From contig NZ_NNBP01000001.1 in NCBI RefSeq assembly GCF_002803155.1, positions 620,001 through 684,000 of the forward strand: a DNA stretch of 64,000 nt, written 5' to 3'. How positions within the stretch are numbered: position 1 is the stretch's first letter; each line of letters opens with the position of its first letter. Below the pieces are notes generated by a model, which saw nothing but the letters and a program-made list of their open reading frames with translations, was not told where the DNA came from and searched no databases. This document shows, piece by piece, positions 9,534 through 18,414 of this stretch. Source of the DNA: Streptomyces sp. CB02959. GTDB lineage: Bacteria; Actinomycetota; Actinomycetes; Streptomycetales; Streptomycetaceae. Position numbers and translations under genes: made by a program.

Positions 9534-9570
9534 GAAGGCGCCGGTCCGTATCGCACGGACCGGCGCCTTC
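9534..9570. terminator. strong bidirectional hairpin terminator
   Basis: Perfect 16-bp stem (9534-9549 with 9555-9570) and a 5-nt loop sit between the convergent flippase-like gene and moeZ. Confidence 0.9.
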
Positions 9571-9607
9571 ACGTGTCACGGGGCGGAACCGCCGCCCGGT
9601 GGAACGG

Positions 9608-10786
9608 TCAGTAGACGGGCTTCTCGGGCTCGACGGTGTTGACCCAGCCGATGACGCCGCCGCCGACGTGCACCGCGTCGGCGAAGCCCGCGGACTTCAG
9701 GACCGCGAGGACCTCGGCGGAGCGGACGCCGGTCTTGCAGTGCAGGACGATCTTCTTGTCCTGCGGGAGGTCCTGGAGGGCGGTGCCCATCAGGAACTCG
9801 TTCTTCGGGATCAGCCGGGCGCCGGGGATCGAGACGATCTCGAACTCGTTGGGCTCCCGGACGTCGATGATGTCGATCTTCTCGTCGGCGTCGATCCACT
9901 CCTTGAGCTGCCGGGGAGTGATCGTCGAACCGGCCGCCGCCTCCTGGGCCTCCTCGGAGACCACACCGCAGAACGCCTCGTAGTCGATCAGCTCGGTGAC
10001 GGTCGGGTTCTCGCCGCAGACCGCGCAGTTGGGGTCCTTGCGGACCTTGACCTGGCGGTACGTCATCTCCAGCGCGTCGTAGATCATCAGGCGGCCGACC
10101 AGCGGGTCGCCGATGCCGGCGAGCAGCTTGATGGCCTCGTTGACCTGGATCGAACCGATGGAGGCGCAGAGCACGCCGAGCACGCCGCCCTCGGCGCAGG
10201 ACGGCACCATGCCGGGCGGCGGGGGCTCCGGGTACAGGCAGCGGTAGCACGGACCGTGCTCGCTCCAGAACACCGACGCCTGGCCGTCGAAGCGGTAGAT
10301 GGAACCCCAGACGTACGGCTTGTTCAGCAGCACACAGGCGTCGTTGACGAGGTAGCGGGTGGCGAAGTTGTCCGTGCCGTCGACGATCAGGTCGTACTGC
10401 GCGAAGAGCTCCATGACATTGGTGGATTCCAGGCGCTCTTCGTGGAGGTTGACCGTGACGTACGGGTTGATGCCGAGCACCGTGTCCCTGGCGGAGGCGG
10501 CCTTGGAACGGCCGATGTCCGCCTGGCTGTGGATGATCTGGCGCTGCAGGTTCGACTCGTCGACCTCGTCGAACTCCACGATGCCCAGGGTGCCGACGCC
10601 GGCCGCGGCCAGGTACATCAGCGCGGGCGAACCCAGGCCGCCGGCGCCGACACACAGCACCTTGGCGTTCTTCAGCCGCTTCTGCCCGTCCATCCCGACA
10701 TCGGGGATGATCAGGTGGCGGGAGTACCTGCGGACCTCGTCGACGGTGAGCTCCGAAGCGGGCTCGACCAGGGGTGGCAGCGACAC
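9608..10786 (-). CDS. moeZ: adenylyltransferase/sulfurtransferase MoeZ
   Basis: 392-aa E1-like enzyme that adenylates the C-terminal glycine of ubiquitin-like sulfur carriers (MoaD, ThiS, CysO type) and then supplies sulfur through its rhodanese domain. N-terminal ThiF/MoeB fold with the nucleotide motif GAGGLGSPALMYLAAAG (about residues 40-56), zinc cysteine pairs CYRC and CAVC, and VDGTDNFATRYLVND. The rhodanese domain ends with the active-site loop CKTGVRS. The start is GTG 10786 (SLPPLVEPASEL), the usual Streptomyces N-terminus; upstream in-frame codons look like leader. Serves molybdopterin, thiamine and cysteine/thio-metabolite biosynthesis. Single gene between two hairpin terminators. 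Confidence 0.95.
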   Translation of the reverse strand: MSLPPLVEPASELTVDEVRRYSRHLIIPDVGMDGQKRLKNAKVLCVGAGGLGSPALMYLAAAGVGTLGIVEFDEVDESNLQRQIIHSQADIGRSKAASARDTVLGINPYVTVNLHEERLESTNVMELFAQYDLIVDGTDNFATRYLVNDACVLLNKPYVWGSIYRFDGQASVFWSEHGPCYRCLYPEPPPPGMVPSCAEGGVLGVLCASIGSIQVNEAIKLLAGIGDPLVGRLMIYDALEMTYRQVKVRKDPNCAVCGENPTVTELIDYEAFCGVVSEEAQEAAAGSTITPRQLKEWIDADEKIDIIDVREPNEFEIVSIPGARLIPKNEFLMGTALQDLPQDKKIVLHCKTGVRSAEVLAVLKSAGFADAVHVGGGVIGWVNTVEPEKPVY

Positions 10787-11130
10787 GGGGACTCCGTTGG
10801 TCGGTCTCGATGGGGTTCCCCCGCCCCGGCCGGAACCGGTGGAGAGGGTTCTTCCCGTAACACTGCCACGCCCTTCTTCATTCCGAGACACCTGGTCCGA
10901 TGCGCGAGACGAATGTGTCCCAGCAGCCGGGCAGCGACTCCCAGGCGGCACCGCCGCCGCGGTCGCCCCGGTGGTCTGACGGGCGGTGGGGCGGAGACCC
11001 GCCTGGCCGGGGGGCGGGCATCCCGTTCCCCGGCCAGGCGTCCCAACAGGCGGACATCCGTCTCACGGATCCGTGCGCTGACCGGGAGGCCGGGGCGGGC
11101 CGGGCCGGGCGCCGGTCTCCGCAGGAGTGC
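10787..11130. other. intergenic region upstream of moeZ
   Basis: 344 bp without a supported gene. It holds the moeZ promoter side and, at 11000-11040, the hairpin ending the polysaccharide operon. No convincing promoter hexamers were identified. Confidence 0.7.
11000..11040 (-). terminator. terminator of the polysaccharide operon
   Basis: Perfect 13-bp stem (11000-11012 with 11028-11040), 15-nt loop, about 90 nt downstream of the epimerase stop codon on the minus strand. Confidence 0.75.
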
Positions 11131-12090
11131 TCAGATCCGGCATGCGGCCTCCATCCAGATGTCGGCGAGGGACTCCTCCAGAACGATCCGCGGGCGCCAG
11201 CCGAGCCGGTCGCGGGCGGTGCGCACATCGGCCTGCTGCCAGGTGCCGCAGCCGTCCGGATACGGGTAGGCGGTGAGCGGCGCGCCGGCCGCTTGCCCTT
11301 CGGCGGCCGGGGCCGGGATCACCAACCGGGCCGGCGGCGAGTCGAGTTCGTGCAGCGAGCCGCCGAACCCGGCGACCCGCGCGAGCACCGCGGCGGCCTC
11401 GCGCAGCCGCACCGCGCGCCCGGTCCCGATGTTGACCACGCCCTGCGCGGCGGAGAGCGAGGCGGCGTGCACCGCCCGGGCCACGTCCCGGACGTCGACG
11501 AAGTCCCGCTGCACACCCAGGCCGCCCAGCTTCAGCTCGCTGTCCCCGGACTGCATGGCGCGCCGCATCGCCTCGGCGAGCCGGCCCAGCGGCGACCCGG
11601 CCGGGGTGCCCGGGCCGACCGGTGAGAAGACCCGCAGCACCACCGCGTCGAGTCCGGAGCCCAGCACGAGTTCGGTGGCGGCCAGCTTGCTGACCCCGTA
11701 CGGGCCGCCGGGGCGCGGCACCGCGTCCTCGGCGGTGGACGAACCGGGCTGCGAGGGCCCGTACTCGGAGGCGCACCCCAGGTGGACCAGGCGGGCGCCG
11801 CAGCCGCTGCGGCGCAGCGACTCGCAGATGGTGGCGACCGCGACGGTGTTGTGCCGGGTCAGCTCCCGGGCGCCGCCGCGGGTGGTGCCGGCGCAGTTGA
11901 CGACCACGCCGGGGTGGACCGCGTCGAGGAAGCGGGTGAGCGCCCCGGGGCTGCCGGTGGCGAGGTCGAAGCGGACGTCGGCGTCGTCTCCCCGGCCGAG
12001 GGCGGTGAGCTGGACGGCGGGGTCGGCGAGCAGGCGGTCGGCGACGTAGCGGCCGAGGTACCCGTTCGCGCCGATGAGCAGCACCCTCAT
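11131..12090 (-). CDS. NAD-dependent epimerase/dehydratase (extended SDR)
   Basis: 319-aa extended short-chain dehydrogenase/reductase acting on a sugar nucleotide. Rossmann glycine motif GANGYLGR near residue 7; VVNCAGT; active-site PYGVSKLAATE (Tyr and Lys of YxxxK) near residue 140; RVFSPVGPG substrate loop; IGTGRAVRLREAA; RLGWRPRIVLEESL at the C-terminus. ATG 12090 follows AGGGGG and shares an ATGA overlap with the preceding micro-ORF. Last gene of the operon with the PelF-like glycosyltransferase, so it probably makes or modifies the donor sugar. The exact substrate cannot be read from sequence. Confidence 0.88.
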   Translation of the reverse strand: MRVLLIGANGYLGRYVADRLLADPAVQLTALGRGDDADVRFDLATGSPGALTRFLDAVHPGVVVNCAGTTRGGARELTRHNTVAVATICESLRRSGCGARLVHLGCASEYGPSQPGSSTAEDAVPRPGGPYGVSKLAATELVLGSGLDAVVLRVFSPVGPGTPAGSPLGRLAEAMRRAMQSGDSELKLGGLGVQRDFVDVRDVARAVHAASLSAAQGVVNIGTGRAVRLREAAAVLARVAGFGGSLHELDSPPARLVIPAPAAEGQAAGAPLTAYPYPDGCGTWQQADVRTARDRLGWRPRIVLEESLADIWMEAACRI

Positions 12091-12152
12091 CGTGCGGCCC
12101 CCCTGCGCGCGTGCCGTGTGGTCGGGTGGACGTTCATGTGTCGACTCCTCAT
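12087..12152 (-). CDS. 21-codon micro-ORF flanked by ATGA overlaps
   Basis: Frame of 21 codons starting MRSRHMNVHPTT and ending RRGAAR. Its first ATG overlaps the stop of the upstream Pro-rich ORF (ATGA, 12149-12152), and its stop overlaps the start of the epimerase gene (ATGA, 12087-12090). An internal ATG at 12137 has an ideal GAGGAG Shine-Dalgarno 7 nt upstream, giving a 16-aa version. It may work mainly as a translational relay that re-initiates ribosomes onto the epimerase gene rather than as a functional peptide. No homology is claimed. Confidence 0.4.
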   Translation of the reverse strand: MRSRHMNVHPTTRHARRGAAR

Positions 12153-12343
12153 GCGGATCGAGGGAAGCGGGCGAATGCCTCCGGCTCCGGTCGCGGGTTC
12201 GGCGTCCGCCCCTGGGGGCGGGGGCCGGTGGGGGGTGGGGTCCGCGGCGCGGTGGCCGGGGCGGGCGGGGCGGCGGCATCGGGGCGCCGCGCCGCGGGGG
12301 GTACGGAGTACGGGGGCCCGTACGGGCCGGTGCGGCGGCTCAT
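12149..12343 (-). CDS. small Pro/Arg-rich protein, translationally coupled
   Basis: 64-aa product starting MSRRTGPYGPPY, about one quarter proline, with no membrane segment or recognised domain. Support is positional: ATG 12343 overlaps the stop codon of the membrane-protein gene (ATGA) and has GGAGG about 9 nt upstream. Proline-rich composition is common in out-of-frame Streptomyces sequence, so coding status is uncertain. It may be a cytoplasmic linker peptide of the polysaccharide machinery or a coupling ORF. Confidence 0.45.
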   Translation of the reverse strand: MSRRTGPYGPPYSVPPAARRPDAAAPPAPATAPRTPPPTGPRPQGRTPNPRPEPEAFARFPRSA

Positions 12344-13575
12344 GACCGGCGGTCCTCCGCCGGGTCGGTGGCGGGGGTACCCCCGCGCCGGTCGGGCTCG
12401 GGGGAGGGCGGGTGCGCGCAGGCGCCGGTGAGCGCCCGCAGGCCGTGGACGAGGAGGCCCAGCGCGGCGAGGGCGCCGGCGAGGGCGGGGACCGCGGCCG
12501 GTCCGGCGGCGCGGACCAGGACCTCCACGGGGGTGCCGAGCCGCGCCAGGCCGGGGAGCCGGGCGGCCAGGACGAGGGCCGGGGCCGCCGCTTCCAGGGC
12601 GGCGGCGGTGCCGAGACCGGCCGCGGCGGCCGTCGGGAAGCCGTGCGCCGAGAGCAGCCGGGCGAGGAAGAGCAGCACCGCCAGCGCGCAGACCGCCGCG
12701 ACGGCCGTCCGGCCGCCGGGGCTCCCCGCGCCGGCGAGGAGCAGTCGGGCGCCGAGCGCCAGCGCCGCCGCGGCGACGAGGAAGAGCAGCGTGGCACCGA
12801 CCAGCAACGGCCTTACCCGGGAGGCGAGTTCGGACAGTGCGCGACTGGTGGCCAGGCCGCGTCGGGCGCGGACCGCGAACCAGTGGGCGCACCCGGCGGC
12901 CGGGGCGAGCGCGCAGGCCAGCGCCACGGCGGCGGCCACCGCCGCCCGGGGATGCGGGCCGGGCACATCGGGTCCGCCGGAGAGCAGCTGCGTCAGCAGC
13001 CAGTCGCCGTAGACCGCGTAGCCGACCGCCCAGGCGGCCCACAGCACCGCCGCCCGGGAGCCGGGGCCGCGCCGCAGCCGCAGCGGCCCGTGCCGCAGTG
13101 CCAGCCGCACCGCGAGGACGGTGAGCAGCAGTCCGGTCGCGTCGACCGCCGTCAGGACGTGCCCGGTCGGGGTCCTGACGGAGGCGTGGGCGGCGACCGT
13201 GGCGAGGCCGATCGCGCCGGGCAGCAGCTGCACCGCGGCGCGGGCGACCCGGGAGAGGGGAGCGGGCGCGGGGGCCACCGGGGGCGGGTCCGCGCCCGGC
13301 TCCTCCGCCGCCGCCCGCTCCGGTTCGTCGGCGCGCGGGACACGGGCGTAGAGCTCCTCGGCCAGGGAGAAGACGTCGCGGTGCCGGAACCGGGCGGCGG
13401 CGCGGTCGGTGACCCCGTGCGCCTCCAGGCCGGCGGCGATCTCCAACGGGTCGACGGCCCGTTCGCACAAGGTGCGGTGGCGGTGCATCAGGATCTTGAC
13501 GGGGTCGGCGGGGCCGTGCCGCGGGGCCGGCCGGGGTGCGGGCGGCGCCGCGGTGCCGCTCTCCGGGGCGGTCAT
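12340..13575 (-). CDS. polytopic membrane protein of the polysaccharide operon
   Basis: 411-aa protein of unknown family. Residues 1-115 are soluble, with an HRHRTLCERAVDPLEIAAGLEAHG stretch recurring in Streptomyces membrane proteins. The remainder has about eight to nine Ala/Leu/Val-rich membrane helices. ATG 13575 has GGAGA upstream and overlaps the stop of the 68-aa ORF (ATGA). Its place beside a PelF-like glycosyltransferase suggests the polymer exporter, the PelG position in pel operons, but I see no specific PelG motif. Function is inferred from context only. Confidence 0.8.
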   Translation of the reverse strand: MTAPESGTAAPPAPRPAPRHGPADPVKILMHRHRTLCERAVDPLEIAAGLEAHGVTDRAAARFRHRDVFSLAEELYARVPRADEPERAAAEEPGADPPPVAPAPAPLSRVARAAVQLLPGAIGLATVAAHASVRTPTGHVLTAVDATGLLLTVLAVRLALRHGPLRLRRGPGSRAAVLWAAWAVGYAVYGDWLLTQLLSGGPDVPGPHPRAAVAAAVALACALAPAAGCAHWFAVRARRGLATSRALSELASRVRPLLVGATLLFLVAAAALALGARLLLAGAGSPGGRTAVAAVCALAVLLFLARLLSAHGFPTAAAAGLGTAAALEAAAPALVLAARLPGLARLGTPVEVLVRAAGPAAVPALAGALAALGLLVHGLRALTGACAHPPSPEPDRRGGTPATDPAEDRRS

Positions 13576-13778
13576 GCGCCGTCTCCTCTCCCCCGGTCCC
13601 GGGAACAGGGGTCGGCGGCGCGGACGCCGCGGGCGGGCAGCGGGAGCCCGGCGGGCGGGCGGCCCCACCTCCGGGCCCCGGCCCGGCTTCCCTCGTGCGC
13701 CACGTCCGCCCTCCCCGTCACCAGGGCCGTGCCCACCACGCCCACCGCGCAGAGCACCTCCAGCACGACTGTCACCAC
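13572..13778 (-). CDS. small single-span membrane protein
   Basis: 68-aa product starting MVTVVLEVLCAVGVVGTALV, a clear N-terminal hydrophobic helix followed by a basic Arg/Gly/Pro-rich tail. GTG 13778 has GAGGGAGA just upstream, begins 17 bp after the glycosyltransferase stop, and its own stop overlaps the next ATG (ATGA). The spacing, ribosome site and coupling argue for a real small membrane subunit in the glycosyltransferase complex, easily missed because of its size. Confidence 0.6.
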   Translation of the reverse strand: MVTVVLEVLCAVGVVGTALVTGRADVAHEGSRAGARRWGRPPAGLPLPARGVRAADPCSRDRGRGDGA

Positions 13779-13795
13779 TGCGGTCTCCCTCACCC

Positions 13796-15535
13796 TCACC
13801 ACACCTGCCCGGCGGCCGGTTCGCCGGCCGCCCCGTACCGTGTGCGCCGGGCCCGTCCGCCCGCCCGGTCGGCCCGCGCCCAGGTCGGTGTGGTGGCGCC
13901 CACCGGCGACGGCCCGCCGGGCATCCGGGACTCCGCGGGCCGGGCGAAGGGCCGCGGGACGCCGTCCCCGGCCGTGGCGCCGCACCCCGCCGGACCGCCC
14001 GGGGCCTGTGCGATCAGCTCCAGGTAGATGCCGCGAAATGCCGCGATGTTCTGCTCGACGGTGAAGAGTTCGAGGGCCCGGGCGCGGGCCGCGGCGCCCA
14101 GCCGGGCGCGCCGCTCCGGGTCGGTGAGCAGCGCCCGGCAGGCGTCGGCCAGGGCGCGGGGGTTGCGCGGCGGGACCACCAGCCCGGTGCCGCCGATCAC
14201 CTCGCAGACCGCGCCGGTGTCGGTGGACACCGTGGCGCGGCCGCAGAACATCGCCTCCACCAGGGAGCGCGGGAACCCCTCGACGGCGCTGGAGAGCACC
14301 ACCACCGTCGCCGAGGCGTAGGCGTCCGCCGGGGTGGGCGCGGTGGGGTCGCCGAACTCCTCGAAGCTGACCGGGTTCTCCCCGGCGGACCGGGCGTCGG
14401 CGGCCTCGTCGGGGAAGAGCTGGGCGGCCAGCGCCCGGCACTGGGCGCGGTATCCGGCGGCCTCCGGGTGGGCGCCGAGGCCGCCGATGATCCTCAGGGT
14501 GGCGGCGGGGACGGCCCTGCGGAGTTCGGCGAAGGCGTGCAGCAGCCCGATCAGGTCCTTGTCCGGGGTGATGGCACCGGTCCACACCAGGGTCGCGGAA
14601 TCGTCCGCGGCGGCGTCCGGGACCGCCGTGAAGGGGCTGGCCTCCCTGCCCGGGTAGACGGTGCGCAGCCGGGCCGGGTCCGCGCCGCAGCGCTCCTGCC
14701 AGCGGCGGGCCCGGGTGCCGCCGGGGGTGATCAGCGCGGCCCGGGCGTAGGTCTCGGCGGCGAGGGCGCGCCGGAAGGCGGTGAGCAGCGCGCGGACCGG
14801 CGCGGTCCGCGGCGCCGCGGGGTGCGCGAGGTAGTGCTCGCGCAGCCGCACGCCGTGCTCGGTGACCAGGAGCGGGGTCCCGAAGAAGCGTTTGGCCAGC
14901 AGTCCCGGGAGCGCGGCGGCGCCGGCCGAGGTGGCGTGGCAGAGGTCGACCCCGGCGAGTCCGGCGTCGCCGTACCAGTCCAGGGCGAGCGGGCGGAGCG
15001 CCGACTCCAGCTCCGCCGCGACCGCCAGCAGGTCGGTGACCTGGGCACTCTGGAGGACGGACGACGCTCCGGGGCCGTGGCAGACGGCCTCCAGGACGCG
15101 GACGGCGTCCTCGGAGCGGAGCAGGGCGGGCAGCGCGGCACCGGCGCGGGCGAGGTCGGCGAGTCCGTAGAGGCCGCTGGCGAAACGGTCCGCCCGGCCG
15201 GCCGCGGCGCCGTCCGCACCGGCGGCCCGCTCCCCCGCCGCCAGCGCCGCGCAGGCCGCCACGAGGTCGCCGAAGTGCGCGGCGAAGCGGCGCCGGGCGC
15301 GGCGGCCGGCGGTCCGGCGGTGTGCCGAGGCGTCGCCCCACAGCGGCGCCTGCCCCGTCAGCCGTGCGTTGGGGGGCAGTTCGACGGGGCCGCAGGCCTC
15401 CTGCCGGGGGTGCGTGGTCAGCGCGTAGAGCGCGAAGTCATGGCCGGCGAGCCCGCGGACGAGCCGCTCGCACCATCCGTGCGCCTCACCGGACGCATAG
15501 GGATAGCCACCCTCGGTGAGCAGTCCAATGCGCAC
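13796..15535 (-). CDS. PelF-like GT4 glycosyltransferase (DUF3492)
   Basis: 579-aa cytoplasmic glycosyltransferase of the GT4 clan. The N-terminus IGLLTEGGYPYASGEAHGWCERLV matches the DUF3492 opening of PelF-type enzymes (LLEGTYPYxxGGVSSW). Then VDLCHATSAG, LLVTEHGVRLRE, ITPGGTRARRWQERCGA, RTVYPGRE, LVWTGAITPDKDLIGLLHAFAEL, and the donor-site ExFGxxLVEAM-type SAVEGFPRSLVEAMFCG. GTG 15535 (MRIGLLTEGG) is chosen because family homology starts there. First gene of a six-member coupled operon. Predicted to polymerise a secreted sugar polymer from a nucleotide sugar; the sugar is unknown. Confidence 0.88.
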   Translation of the reverse strand: MRIGLLTEGGYPYASGEAHGWCERLVRGLAGHDFALYALTTHPRQEACGPVELPPNARLTGQAPLWGDASAHRRTAGRRARRRFAAHFGDLVAACAALAAGERAAGADGAAAGRADRFASGLYGLADLARAGAALPALLRSEDAVRVLEAVCHGPGASSVLQSAQVTDLLAVAAELESALRPLALDWYGDAGLAGVDLCHATSAGAAALPGLLAKRFFGTPLLVTEHGVRLREHYLAHPAAPRTAPVRALLTAFRRALAAETYARAALITPGGTRARRWQERCGADPARLRTVYPGREASPFTAVPDAAADDSATLVWTGAITPDKDLIGLLHAFAELRRAVPAATLRIIGGLGAHPEAAGYRAQCRALAAQLFPDEAADARSAGENPVSFEEFGDPTAPTPADAYASATVVVLSSAVEGFPRSLVEAMFCGRATVSTDTGAVCEVIGGTGLVVPPRNPRALADACRALLTDPERRARLGAAARARALELFTVEQNIAAFRGIYLELIAQAPGGPAGCGATAGDGVPRPFARPAESRMPGGPSPVGATTPTWARADRAGGRARRTRYGAAGEPAAGQVW

Positions 15536-15722
15536 GACGGCACCCCCGTCCTCCCATATCGGCGTCCTGGCGCGGTACGCCCCCGCCACGTGCAGGAAGA
15601 AGCTACGCAAAGGGGCCGGTGGCGCGATGGACGGTTGTCCGTCGCGCCACCGGAAGGGGTGAACACGCGTGACTTTCCACCCCTCAGGGCGTTTCGCCGC
15701 GCTATGGGGGCGTTGGGCGGGG

Positions 15723-15746
15723 AGGTCCGGCGGCCGGGCCGGACCT
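15723..15746 (-). terminator. terminator of the ABC-transporter operon
   Basis: Perfect 8-bp stem (15723-15730 with 15739-15746) with 8-nt loop, 18 nt past the stop codon of the ATPase gene. Confidence 0.6.
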
Positions 15747-15763
15747 GATGCGGCGGACCGGCC

Positions 15764-17428
15764 CTAGGCGACCGCCCGCAGCTCCCTTTTCCCGGCCGCG
15801 AGCTGGGGATCCAGCGCTGGGACGGCCGCCAGCAGCCCCTGTGTGTAGGGGTGTTGGGGACTGTCGTACACCCGGTCGACCGGCCCCTCCTCGACGATCC
15901 GGCCGGCCCGCATCACCGCCACCCGGTCGCTGACCGCCCGGACCACCGCCAGGTCGTGGGCGATGAAGACCAGGGCGAGGCCCAACTCCCGGCGGAGTTC
16001 GGCGAGCAGGGCCATGATCTGCGCCTGGGTGGTGACGTCGAGCGCGGAGACCGGTTCGTCGCAGACCAGCAGCCGGGGCGCGGGCGCCAGGGCCCGGGCG
16101 ATGCCGACGCGCTGCCGCTGGCCGCCGCTGAACTCGTGCGGATAGCGGTGGTACCAGTCCGGGTCGAGGCCGACCCGCTCCAGCAGTTCCTTGGCCCGCC
16201 CGACGATCCGCGCCTCGTCCGACCCGCCCGCGGCGCGCAGCGGGTCGGCCACCGACTCCCCGATGGTGCGGCGCGGGTTGAGCGAGGACGAGGGGTCCTG
16301 GAAGACCATCTGCACCTCGGCGCGGAGCGGCCGCAGTCGGCGCTCGCCGAGCCGGCCGATCTCCCGGCCGCGGTAGCGCAGGCTCCCGGCGGTGGGCTCC
16401 AGGAGGCGGACCAGCATCCGGCCGAGCGTGGTCTTGCCGCTGCCGGACTCGCCGACCAGGCCCAGCACCTCCCCGGCGGCGACGGTCAGCGAGACGTCGT
16501 CGACGGCGGTGGTACGGGCCGGTCCGCGGCCGAACTCCCGCCGCAGACCGACGGCTTCGAGCAGCGGCTCGCCCGGGGCGGGGTCCGCGGCGGCCGCCCC
16601 GGGCGGTGCCGGGCTCCGTACGGCGTCCACCCGGGGCACCGCCGCCAGCAGCTCCTTGGTGTACGCGGCGCGCGGGGTGCCGAGCAGCTCGGCCGTGGGG
16701 CCGCGTTCCACCTCCCGGCCGTCGCGCAGCACCAGCAGTTCGTCCACGCTGCCGGCGGCCACCCCGAGGTCGTGGGTGACCAGGACCAGGCCCAGTCCGC
16801 TCTCCGTGCGCAGTTCGTGCAGCAGGTCGAGGATCTGCGCCTGGACGGTGACGTCCAGCGCGGTGGTCGGCTCGTCGGCGATCAGCAGCCGCGGCTCGCA
16901 GGCCAGTGCCATCGCCAGCAGCGCGCGCTGCCGCATCCCGCCGCTGAACTCGTGCGGCCGGGCCCGGGACCGGCGGGCCGCGTCCGTGATCCCGACCCGG
17001 TCCAGCACCTCGACGGCCCGGGCCCGGGCGGCCCGCCGGGAGGTGCCCGGCCGGTGCACCCGGTGGACCTCGGCGATCTGGTCGCCGATGGCGTAGTACG
17101 GGTCCAGGGCGGAGAGCGGGTCCTGGAAGACCATCGCGGCGGTGCCGCCGCGCAGTCGGCGCAGTGCGGCGTCGGGGGCGGCGAGGACGTCCTGCCCGTC
17201 GACCCGGACCGTGCCGGCCACCCGCGCGCCGGTGCCGCGGTGCAGGTCGAGCAGGGCCGCGGCGACGGTGGACTTCCCGGAGCCGGACTCGCCGACGAGG
17301 CCCAGCGCCCGGCCGGGCGCGAGGCGGAACGAGACTCCGTCCACGGCGCGGACGTCGCCCGCCGCGGTCGGGAAGTCGACGGTCAGGCCGGCGACCTCGA
17401 CCAGCGGGTCGGTCGGTTGCGCGGTCAC
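15764..17428 (-). CDS. fused peptide/nickel ABC transporter ATPase (DppD-DppF type)
   Basis: 554-aa protein with two complete ABC ATPase domains in tandem, as in fused oligopeptide importers. Each half has Walker [10 protein letters not shown], the Q-loop region VFQDP, signature FSGGMRQR (first) or FSGGQRQR (second), and Walker B LLIADEPT / LLVCDEPV. The second domain ends with the C-terminal extension [17 protein letters not shown], typical of Opp/Dpp ATPases. GTG 17428 overlaps the stop of the permease gene (GTGA). It energises the importer encoded upstream. Confidence 0.93.
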   Translation of the reverse strand: MTAQPTDPLVEVAGLTVDFPTAAGDVRAVDGVSFRLAPGRALGLVGESGSGKSTVAAALLDLHRGTGARVAGTVRVDGQDVLAAPDAALRRLRGGTAAMVFQDPLSALDPYYAIGDQIAEVHRVHRPGTSRRAARARAVEVLDRVGITDAARRSRARPHEFSGGMRQRALLAMALACEPRLLIADEPTTALDVTVQAQILDLLHELRTESGLGLVLVTHDLGVAAGSVDELLVLRDGREVERGPTAELLGTPRAAYTKELLAAVPRVDAVRSPAPPGAAAADPAPGEPLLEAVGLRREFGRGPARTTAVDDVSLTVAAGEVLGLVGESGSGKTTLGRMLVRLLEPTAGSLRYRGREIGRLGERRLRPLRAEVQMVFQDPSSSLNPRRTIGESVADPLRAAGGSDEARIVGRAKELLERVGLDPDWYHRYPHEFSGGQRQRVGIARALAPAPRLLVCDEPVSALDVTTQAQIMALLAELRRELGLALVFIAHDLAVVRAVSDRVAVMRAGRIVEEGPVDRVYDSPQHPYTQGLLAAVPALDPQLAAGKRELRAVA

Positions 17429-18414
17429 GTGAGGGTCACCCTTCGGTCGGCGAGCGCGTACAGGACGTCGGCGGCGGCGTTGGCGACGACCACCGCGGCG
17501 CCGATGCCCAGCACCGTCCCGACCACCACCGGCAGGTCCACGGTGCGGACCGAGTGGACCATCAGCTGGCCCAGGCCGGGCAGGCCGAACAGGGTCTCGG
17601 TGAGCATCGCGCCGCCGAACATCGTGCCGAGGTCGATGGCGTTGAGCGCGATCACCGGCGGCAGGGCGCCGCGCAGCGCGTGCCGGCCGATCACCGAGCG
17701 CTCGCGGAGCCCGTAGGCGCGGAAGGTGCGGATGTGGTCCTCGGCCAGCGTCTCCAGTGTGGCGGAGCGGGTCAGCCGGGCGTATTTGGCGGATTCCAGC
17801 AGGGCCAGTGCCGTCCAGGGCAGCAGCAGGTTCCAGGCCCACTGCTCGGGGTCCTCGGTCAGCGGGACGTAGGACGGGAACGGCAGCCACTGGAGGGAGG
17901 CGCAGAACAGCATCAGGAGCAGCAGCCCGGTGATGAAGACGGGGGTGGCGGTGCCGGTGAGGGTGAGCACCGTCAGCACCCGTTCGGTCGGCCCGCCGCG
18001 GCGCAGCGCGGAGAGCAGTCCGGTGCCGACGCCGAGCAGCAGCCACAGCACCATCGCGCCGCCCGCGAGGGAGGCGGTGACCGGCAGTCGGTCGGCGAGC
18101 AGTGCGGTGACCGGCTGGTCGTTCTGGTACGACAGGCCGAAGCAGGGCGCCTGGCAGTGCAGGACTCCGGTCCCGGTGGAGAAGTCGCGGCCGACGGCGA
18201 TGGCCTGGAGGAAGTGCAGGTACTGCGCCACCAGGCTTTCGTTCAGGCCGAGTTGTTCGCGCACCTGGCGGATCTGGCCGGCGTCGCAGCGGGGTCCGCA
18301 GGCGAGCCGGGCGGGGTCGCCGGGGGCGACGTAGAAGAGCAGGTAGACGACGACGGACAGCAGGAACAGGACGATCAGTGCGCCGCCCAGCCGGCGCAGG
18401 AGGTAGCCGGTCAT
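17425..18414 (-). CDS. ABC transporter permease (DppB type)
   Basis: 329-aa permease with about six membrane helices. MTGYLLRRLGGALIVLF is the classic DppB N-terminus. The first large external loop holds LACGPRC and HCQAPC, the disulfide-type cysteines of actinobacterial members. The cytoplasmic EAA-like loop is TLETLAEDHIRTFRAYGL. ATG 18414 overlaps the stop of the upstream permease gene (ATGA), so translation depends on ribosomes reaching that stop. Partner of the frameshifted permease. Confidence 0.92.
   Translation of the reverse strand: MTGYLLRRLGGALIVLFLLSVVVYLLFYVAPGDPARLACGPRCDAGQIRQVREQLGLNESLVAQYLHFLQAIAVGRDFSTGTGVLHCQAPCFGLSYQNDQPVTALLADRLPVTASLAGGAMVLWLLLGVGTGLLSALRRGGPTERVLTVLTLTGTATPVFITGLLLLMLFCASLQWLPFPSYVPLTEDPEQWAWNLLLPWTALALLESAKYARLTRSATLETLAEDHIRTFRAYGLRERSVIGRHALRGALPPVIALNAIDLGTMFGGAMLTETLFGLPGLGQLMVHSVRTVDLPVVVGTVLGIGAAVVVANAAADVLYALADRRVTLT

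Noticed and set aside
5855-9556. 1233-codon minus-strand frame across the flippase-like gene
   Set aside because: His/Arg/Gln-rich antisense shadow without motifs; the plus-strand product has clear membrane and domain structure.
11782-15748. Long plus-strand frames over the glycosyltransferase cassette
   Set aside because: No domain content; they mirror the minus-strand operon, whose frames show GT4, SDR and membrane motifs and coupled starts.
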